Assembly: GCA_963811635.1 (NCBI GenBank)
Contig: CAWESB010000015.1
Coordinates: 189,372 to 253,371 of the forward strand
DNA length: 64,000 nucleotides
DNA from: JAIBJN01 sp963811635
Lineage (GTDB): Bacteria; Actinomycetota; Thermoleophilia; Gaiellales; Gaiellaceae
Reading direction: 5' to 3'
Under the pieces are notes generated by a model that did no database searches, was not told the DNA's origin, and saw nothing but the letters and a program-made list of their open reading frames with translations. Positions within the stretch are counted from its first letter, which is position 1. Every line of letters starts with the position of its first letter. Shown piece after piece: positions 58,844 through 64,000 of the stretch. The position numbers and the translations under genes were made by a program.

Positions 58844-59439
58844 GAGGCGATCTTAGCGCCGAGGAGCCGCTCGATCCCCCGAACGGCCCGCTCGAGCGTT
58901 TCCTCGTCGAAGAGGTAGGGCACCGCATTCGAGATCTCGTGAGCGGGCCCGTCGAGCGAGTCCGAGCCCGCCGCCGCGTTCAGCGCGTAGCGAATCGGAA
59001 TCTCGTGCGTGACGACGAGCACCGAGCGCCAGGGTGAGTCGAGCAGCCCGCGGAAGGCCTCGCCGTAACGCCGCGCCGCGTCGTCGAGGCTCTCGCCTCC
59101 CGGGAAGGCGTCGCTCCGCGCATGTGCGTGCTTCCACTCGCGATAGTCCTCGATCCGCTCGCCCTCGAGGTCGCCGATGTCGATGTCGTCGAAGCGGGCC
59201 TCGACGACGAGCGGCACGTCCTCGCGCTCGCGGAGCGCGATCACCGCCGTCTCGAGCGTGCGCGGAAAGCGGGTGTGGACGCAGGCGTCGAGCGGGAAGT
59301 GCTCGACCTGCTCGCCCAGCCGCCGCGCCTCCTCCTGGCCGCGGTCCGAGAGGGGGACGGGCACGTCCGGATCGCCGTTGATGCGCCGCTCGACGTTCAG
59401 CTGCGACTCGCCGTGACGCGCGAGAACGAACACACGCAC
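58840..59439 (-). CDS. Histidine-phosphatase-superfamily protein (phosphoglycerate mutase-like)
   Basis: 199 residues from GTG 59439 (RVFVLARHGESQLNVERR). The catalytic RHGE motif with the phospho-His is at about 9-12; the second catalytic region is VVTHEIPIRYAL (His), with Arg and Glu partners in TRFPRTLETA and DIGDLEGERIEDY. It is shorter than cofactor-dependent PGM (about 250), so probably a general phosphatase such as a CobC/GpmB-like enzyme. Its stop touches the start of the TPP leader. It begins close to the disrupted end of the FAD oxidoreductase gene. Confidence 0.9.
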   Translation of the reverse strand: MRVFVLARHGESQLNVERRINGDPDVPVPLSDRGQEEARRLGEQVEHFPLDACVHTRFPRTLETAVIALREREDVPLVVEARFDDIDIGDLEGERIEDYREWKHAHARSDAFPGGESLDDAARRYGEAFRGLLDSPWRSVLVVTHEIPIRYALNAAAGSDSLDGPAHEISNAVPYLFDEETLERAVRGIERLLGAKIAS

Positions 59440-59448
59440 CAGCGTCCC

Positions 59449-60553
59449 TCAGACGCACGAAGCGTTCGTGCCGCTCGCCCCCGCGCGCGAAGCGGTCGAG
59501 CGAGAGCGGCGAGAGGTCGAGCGACGGCGTCTCACCGACGATCAGCTCGGCGAGGTGCTCCCCGACGGCCGGCGCCTGCTGGAAACCGTGGCCGGAGAAA
59601 CCGGTCGCGTAGAGGAAGCGGCGCGGCTGCGAGACCTCGCCCACGATGGCGTTGTGGTCGGGGCTCATCTCGTAGAAGCCCCACCAGGAGGACTGGATCG
59701 GCAGCTCGGCGAGCACCGGGAGCCGGCGCGTGCCGTGGCTCGCCACACCCTCGATCGTCGGCTCGCGGCCCCCGAAGACGAGGCCTTCGCCCTCGCGGTG
59801 GAAGTAGAAGCCGGTGGAGAAGTCGACCGTGAGCGGGAGCTCCTGAGGCAGGCCGCCGTCCTCGGGCGTGAAGTGCATCCAGCGGGCCTCGCCGCGCACC
59901 GGGATGTCGAGGCCGGCAAGGTTGCCCACGTCCTTCGACCAGACGCCCGCCGTGCAGATGACCGTCGGCGTGCGGATGCGGCCGGCCGAGGTCTCGATCG
60001 TGACGATCTTGTCGCCGAGGACGGCGATCCGGTCGAGCGACGTGCCCTGGAGGATGGTGACACCCTGCGTGGCGGCGACGCCGGCATAGGCCTGCACGAC
60101 CGACTCCGGCGAGGCGTGGCCGTCGATCGGGCAGTACGCGGCGGCCAGCAGGTCGGAGGTCTCGAGCGCCGGGTTCATCGCCTTGACGTCGTCAGGGGAG
60201 ACCAGCTGAGAAGGGACGCCGAGCCGAGACTGCAGGTCGATCGCGTTCCGGAAGCTCTCGACGTCGACCTCGTTCGTGAGCAGGAAGAGGTACCCGTGGC
60301 GCTTGTAGTCGATGCCGCTCACCCGGTCGAGCGCCTGGAACTCGGCCATGGAGCGGAGCGCGATCTTGACGTTGAGCTCGTCCGCGAACTGGGCGCGGAT
60401 GCCGCCGGCGGACTTGCTCGTCGAGCCGCTCGCCAGGGTGTCCTTCTCGAGCAGGATCACGTCCGTGACGCCCTTCTTGGCGAGGTGGTAGGCGGCGCTT
60501 GCGCCCATGGCGCCGCCACCGACGATCACGACTTCGGCCGACTCGGGCGCCAT
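59449..60553 (-). CDS. FAD-dependent oxidoreductase (DAO / sarcosine oxidase beta-like), 3' end apparently frameshifted
   Basis: About 368 residues from ATG 60553. Rossmann FAD motif EVVIVGGGAMGASAAYHLAK, then LLEKDTLASGSTSKSAGGIR (flavin-binding region), GVTILQGTSLDRIAVLG, VICTAGVWSKDVG, WWGFYEMSPDHNAIVGE and FLYATGFSGHGFQQAPAVGE, typical of DAO/sarcosine-dimethylglycine oxidase-like enzymes that oxidise N-methyl or secondary amino acids. After LDRFARGGERHERFV no stop appears in frame; the frame runs on through the phosphatase gene to 58853. A TGA lies at 59451-59449 in another frame, so a single-base indel in the last codons is likely, and 59449 is given as the probable end. Confidence 0.85.
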
Positions 60554-60622
60554 CGCGACGAGGCTACCGGGTTCGGCGGCTGAGTGAGGCCCCGGGAACG
60601 ACGCATCTGCGAGGATTCGGCG

Positions 60623-61786
60623 GTGAGCGAGGTCGCCTTCGAGCCCTACGGGCTGACGCCCGAGCAGCGCGAGATCCGGGACGTGTGCCGGGAGTTCGCC
60701 GACCGTGAGATCCGGCCGGTCTCGGCCGACGTCGACGAGGCCGACACGGAGATGCCCTGGGAGGTCTTCTACAAGGCCGCCGCGCTGGGGCTGACCTCCT
60801 TCATGCTCCCCGAGGAGAACGGGGGCGGCGGCATGACCGACTGCGTCACGGGCGTGGTCGTCCAGGAGGAGCTCTCCCGCGGCTGCGCCGGGATCGGCAA
60901 CCTCATCACCTCCGGCGGCTTCTTCGCCGAGCCGATCGTGGAGCTCGGCAGCGACGAGCAGAAGCGGCGCTGGCTCGAGCCGATCGCCGGCGAGCGCCCG
61001 CCGCTGACCGCCCTCGCCACCACTGAGCCGGGGGCCGGCTCCGATGCCGCCTCGATCGCGACGACGGCCGCCCGGACGGAGGGCGGCTACGTCCTGCGCG
61101 GCCAGAAGACGTGGATCTCGAACGGTGGCCTGGCCGACTACTACGTCGTCTTCGCCACGGTCGAGCCCGGTTCGCGCTCCCGCGGGATCACCGCCTTCGT
61201 GGTCGAGAAGGGCGACCCCGGCGTCACCTTCGGCGAGCCGATGAAGAAGATGGGCCAGCGCGCGATCGTGAACACGGAGATGTTCCTGGAGGACGCGGAG
61301 GTGCCCGAGGACCGGCGCCTCGGTGCGGAGGGGCAGGGCTTCTACGGCCTCATGCGAACCTTCGACCGCTCGCGCATCACGCTGGGCGCCTCGGCCACGG
61401 GCATCGCGCGGGCCGCGCTCGAGTACGCCGTCGAGTACTCGAAGTCGCGCGAGCAGTTCGGCAAGCCGATCGCCGAGCACCAGGCGGTCGCCTTCCGCCT
61501 CGCCGACATGGCCACCCGTGTCGACGCCGCGCGCCTGCTCGTCCACCGGGCCGCGCGCAAGATCGACGCCGGCGAGAGCGTGCCGATGGAGGCGGCGATG
61601 GCGAAGCTGTTCGCGTCGGAGACGGCCATGTGGTGCACGTGGGCCGCCGTGCAGACCCTCGGCGGTTGGGGCTACTCCCGGGAGTACCCCGTCGAGAAGT
61701 GGATGCGGGACGCCAAGCTCGAGGAGATCGAGGAAGGGACGTCCGACATCCAGCGCCTGATCATTTCGCGGAACCTCCTGCGATGA
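60623..61786 (+). CDS. Acyl-CoA dehydrogenase
   Basis: 387 residues from GTG 60623, with GAGGA about nine bases upstream. FAD-dependent alpha,beta-dehydrogenation of an acyl-CoA. Signatures: LTALATTEPGAGSDAASIAT, GQKTWISNGGLADYYVVFA, SREQFGKPIAEHQAVAFRLA, TLGGWGYSREYPVEKWMRDA and the C-terminal KLEEIEEGTSDIQRLIISR, in which the Glu of EIEEGTSDIQ is the expected catalytic base. Chain-length preference is unknown. Coupled to the acyl-CoA synthetase by ATGA, and divergent from the FAD oxidoreductase. Confidence 0.94.
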   Translation: MSEVAFEPYGLTPEQREIRDVCREFADREIRPVSADVDEADTEMPWEVFYKAAALGLTSFMLPEENGGGGMTDCVTGVVVQEELSRGCAGIGNLITSGGFFAEPIVELGSDEQKRRWLEPIAGERPPLTALATTEPGAGSDAASIATTAARTEGGYVLRGQKTWISNGGLADYYVVFATVEPGSRSRGITAFVVEKGDPGVTFGEPMKKMGQRAIVNTEMFLEDAEVPEDRRLGAEGQGFYGLMRTFDRSRITLGASATGIARAALEYAVEYSKSREQFGKPIAEHQAVAFRLADMATRVDAARLLVHRAARKIDAGESVPMEAAMAKLFASETAMWCTWAAVQTLGGWGYSREYPVEKWMRDAKLEEIEEGTSDIQRLIISRNLLR

Positions 61787-63846
61787 GCCGCGACCTCTCG
61801 GCCCTCTTCGACCCCCGGTCGGTCGCAGTGCTCGGCGCGTCGGCGGTCCCCGGCAAGTGGGGCTTCTGGCTCGCCCGCGGCGCGATCAAGGGCGAGGGAC
61901 GTCGTTCGGTCTTCCTCGTCAACCGCAAGGGCGGCGAGATCCTCGGCCGCGAGGCGTACACGTCGCTGGCCGAGCTCCCCGAGGCACCGGAGCTCGTCGT
62001 CATCACCGTCCCCGCCGCCGGGGTGGAGGAGGCAGTCGACGCTTCGCTCGACGCCGGCGCGAAAGGCGTCGTCCTGATCAGCGCCGGCCTCGGCGAGATG
62101 GGCGACGAGGGGGCCGCGCGCGAGCGTGCGATCGTCGAGCGAGTCCGCGGCGCCGGCGCTGTCCTGGTCGGGCCCAATTGCCTCGGTGTCCACGACTCCG
62201 GCGCCCAGCTCGAGCTCTGCTCGGAGGAGCTGGAGGCCGGGTCGATCGGTCTCATCTCGCAGAGCGGCAACCTCGCGCTCGAGATCGGCATGGTCGGGGC
62301 CGAGTTCGGGCTCGGCTTCTCGCGCTTCGTTTCGCTGGGGAACCAGGCGGACGTGCAGGCGGCCGAGCTGATCGAGTCGTTCGCCGCGCACGAGCCCACC
62401 CGGCTGATCGCCGCCTACATCGAGGACTTTCGCGACGGCCGTGAGTTCGCGCGCGCCGGCAAGGCCGCAGTCGAGGCAGGTACGCCGGTCGTGCTCCTGG
62501 CCGGCGGCGCCACCGAGGTGAGCGCGCGCGCGGCCCGCTCGCACACCGGTGCGCTCGCGAGTGACCTCGCTTCGATCCGCGCTGCCTGCGTTGGTGCCGG
62601 CATCGAGCTGGTGACCTCGCCGAAGGAGGTCGTGGACGTCGCCATGGGCCTGCTCTCGCACCGGCGGCCAAAGGGCCGGCGGATCGCCCTCGCCGCCGAC
62701 GGCGGCGGTCACACCGTGGTCGCCTCCGATCTCGTCATTGCCGAGGGCCTCGAGCTGCCCGAGCTTTCCGAGAGCACCCGGGCGAAGCTCGCGGAGGCGC
62801 TGCCGCCGACGGCGACCCTGGTCAACCCGGTCGACTTCGCGGGCGGCGGCGAGCAGGACATTCGCAGCTTCGAGCGCGTGATCGCCGCGCTCCTCCGCTC
62901 GGGCGAGGTCGACACGGTCATCCTCACCGGCTACTTCGGCGGCTATTCGCAGTACTCGGACGAGTTCGAGCAGCAGGAGAGTGCGTCCGCCGAGGGCATG
63001 GCCCGCGCGGCCGAGGAAACGGGCGTGCCCTTCCTCGCGCACACGATGTACTGGAAGTCGGGGCCGGCCGAGACGTTGCGCGCGAACGGCGTCCCGGTCT
63101 ACCGCGAGGTCGAGGCCGCGGTCGGCGTCGCCTCCCGCCTCGCGCGGCGGACGCCCGAGGCACTGCTTGGCGTGCCGGCGATCCCCGAGCCGGCCGCTCC
63201 GGTCACCGGACCCCAGGGCTACTTCGGCTCCCGCGAGCTGCTCGCGGCGGCCGGGGTCCCCTTCGCCGAAGCGAGGCAGGTGGCCGGCGAGGACGAGGCG
63301 CTCGGCGCGGCGGCCGAGATCGGCTATCCCGTCGTGCTCAAGGCGCTCGGCCAGCTGCACAAGTCGGACTCGGGCGGGGTCGCCGTCGGCCTGCGGGGTC
63401 CCGAGGAGCTAGCGGACGCCTTCCAGCAGATGGAGTCCGCGCTCTCGCCCCCGTCGTACTCGGTCGAGGCGATGGCGCCCCTCTCCCGGGGCCTGGAGCT
63501 GATCGTCGGCGCCAAGCGTGATCCGCGCTTCGGCCCGATACTGCTCGTGGGCGCCGGCGGCCTCTACGCGGAGGTCGTCAAGGACGTCGCAGTCGCGCTC
63601 GCGCCCGTCACCGAGGCCGCCGCCGAGGCCCTGTTCCGGTCGCTGCGCATCGCGCCCCTCCTGGACGGGGCGCGCGGCAGGCCGGCCGTGGACGTCGCCG
63701 CGGCCGCCAGGGCCGCCGCTGCGCTCTCGCGCATCGCCGCCGAGCACCCCGAGATCGCCGAGGTGGAGATCAACCCGCTGCTGGCTCTGCCGGACGGCGC
63801 ACTCGGCCTCGACGCGCGTATCGTCCCGGGCGACGATGCTCGCTGA
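61783..63846 (+). CDS. Acyl-CoA synthetase (NDP-forming) / acetate--CoA ligase (ADP-forming) family
   Basis: 687 residues from ATG 61783 (ATGA overlap with the dehydrogenase). Order: N-terminal CoA-binding domain (FDPRSVAVLGASAVPGKWGF, ELVVITVPAAGVEEAVDASL), succinyl-CoA-ligase-like domain (VGPNCLGVHDS, GLISQSGNLALEIGMVGAEF, SHTGALASDLASIRAACVGA), and a C-terminal ATP-grasp domain (about 475-685: GYPVVLKALGQLHKSDSGGV, LIVGAKRDPRFGPILLVGAG, VEINPLLALPDG). Architecture fits ADP-forming ligases and Pat-like relatives, but there is no GNAT domain. With the adjoining dehydrogenase and SDR it suggests an acid-activation and degradation route; substrate unknown. Confidence 0.92.
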   Translation: MSRDLSALFDPRSVAVLGASAVPGKWGFWLARGAIKGEGRRSVFLVNRKGGEILGREAYTSLAELPEAPELVVITVPAAGVEEAVDASLDAGAKGVVLISAGLGEMGDEGAARERAIVERVRGAGAVLVGPNCLGVHDSGAQLELCSEELEAGSIGLISQSGNLALEIGMVGAEFGLGFSRFVSLGNQADVQAAELIESFAAHEPTRLIAAYIEDFRDGREFARAGKAAVEAGTPVVLLAGGATEVSARAARSHTGALASDLASIRAACVGAGIELVTSPKEVVDVAMGLLSHRRPKGRRIALAADGGGHTVVASDLVIAEGLELPELSESTRAKLAEALPPTATLVNPVDFAGGGEQDIRSFERVIAALLRSGEVDTVILTGYFGGYSQYSDEFEQQESASAEGMARAAEETGVPFLAHTMYWKSGPAETLRANGVPVYREVEAAVGVASRLARRTPEALLGVPAIPEPAAPVTGPQGYFGSRELLAAAGVPFAEARQVAGEDEALGAAAEIGYPVVLKALGQLHKSDSGGVAVGLRGPEELADAFQQMESALSPPSYSVEAMAPLSRGLELIVGAKRDPRFGPILLVGAGGLYAEVVKDVAVALAPVTEAAAEALFRSLRIAPLLDGARGRPAVDVAAAARAAAALSRIAAEHPEIAEVEINPLLALPDGALGLDARIVPGDDAR

Positions 63847-64000
63847 GGGCACATTCGACGGCAGGGTCGCGATCGTCACCGGCGGCGGGAGCGGCCTCGG
63901 GCGCGCGCTGGCGCTCGAGCTGGGACGACTCGGCGCTTCCGTCGCGGTCGCCGGCCGCCGCGTGGAGCCGCTCGAGGAGACGGTCGCGCTCCTGGCCGGA
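63836..64000 (+). CDS. Short-chain dehydrogenase/reductase, partial (N-terminus only)
   Basis: Begins at ATG 63836, 11 bases before the end of the synthetase gene, and runs off the window. The 55 visible residues show the SDR cofactor motif in VAIVTGGGSGLGRALALELG (TGxxxGxG) and the second strand VAVAGRRVEPLEE, with Arg residues that would favour NADP. The coupling suggests it belongs to the acyl-CoA operon. Confidence 0.88.
   Translation, partial: MLAEGTFDGRVAIVTGGGSGLGRALALELGRLGASVAVAGRRVEPLEETVALLAG

Overview
The window is about 70% G+C and densely coded, with many 1-8 base overlaps of the ATGA, GTGA or TTGA kind and many GTG/TTG starts. It carries the actinobacterial FHA / PP2C phosphatase / FtsW / PBP / PASTA-kinase cluster, OpcA, a PdtaS/PdtaR-like GAF kinase plus ANTAR regulator, a SARP-type regulator with an ATPase domain, and both GSI-alpha and GSI-beta glutamine synthetases. 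This points to a deep-branching actinobacterium, most likely Thermoleophilia (Gaiellales/Solirubrobacterales); the class is an inference from gene content. It reads as chromosomal housekeeping sequence with small scars of mobile DNA, not as a phage or plasmid.

Layout. 1-9.9 kb (minus strand): one cell-wall and Ser/Thr signalling operon running from a membrane kinase through fhaA, fhaB, pstP, ftsW, pbpA and pknB to ddl, which is cut by the window edge. 9.9-12.5 kb (plus): a membrane-anchored protein, a DUF4446 protein, a GNAT acetyltransferase and an HNH nuclease. 12.5-17.4 kb: a nitrogen block with two different glutamine synthetases flanking an ABC-2 exporter. Both glnA leaders contain a terminator-like hairpin whose base is also claimed by an upstream short hairpin. 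17.4-23.8 kb: a two-component island with a pseudo-receiver, an OmpR regulator, a PAS sensor kinase with its CheY-like partner, and a divergent GAF kinase with an ANTAR (RNA-binding antiterminator) regulator. 23.8-26.3 kb: an exported HExxH-like protein and an ABC-F ATPase. 26.4-34.6 kb: a complete pentose-phosphate operon, tkt-tal-pgi-gnd-zwf-opcA-pgl. 34.6-39.7 kb (minus): cytochrome c oxidase genes ctaC-ctaD-ctaB, a tiny membrane ORF and an amidase. 39.9-43.8 kb: a hypothetical gene, a DUF4395-thioredoxin protein and sucA. 43.8-49.2 kb: a SARP/cyclase/ATPase/TPR regulator divergent from an amino-acid permease. 49.2-54.4 kb: an accessory patch with a phage tail-tube gene fragment between two copies of an agmatinase 5' end, the agmatinase, a PAS protein, an MBL hydrolase, a decayed substrate-binding-protein remnant, tRNA-Arg(CCU), an ABC-2 exporter and a GNAT. 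54.4-58.9 kb: a secreted protein, PhzF, and a TPP-riboswitch operon (NCS1 permease, PfkB kinase, BNR protein). 58.8-64 kb: a histidine phosphatase, an FAD oxidoreductase, acyl-CoA dehydrogenase, an NDP-forming acyl-CoA synthetase and the start of an SDR.

The strongest candidate for something new is the pair of glnA leaders. They share the same architecture, namely short hairpins with six-base GACGNN loops and a terminator-like stem that cannot coexist with one of them. They lie a few kb from an ANTAR response regulator, the class of protein that performs antitermination at hexaloop hairpins. Other notable points: a dispersed GGGGTC-N-GACCCC palindrome, one copy of which is translated inside pgi; tal and pgi in one frame separated by a single TAG; a GSI-beta with Phe at the adenylylation position; a pgl with no canonical start codon; and three apparent single-base indels (pknB, the SARP gene, the FAD oxidoreductase), which may be assembly errors.
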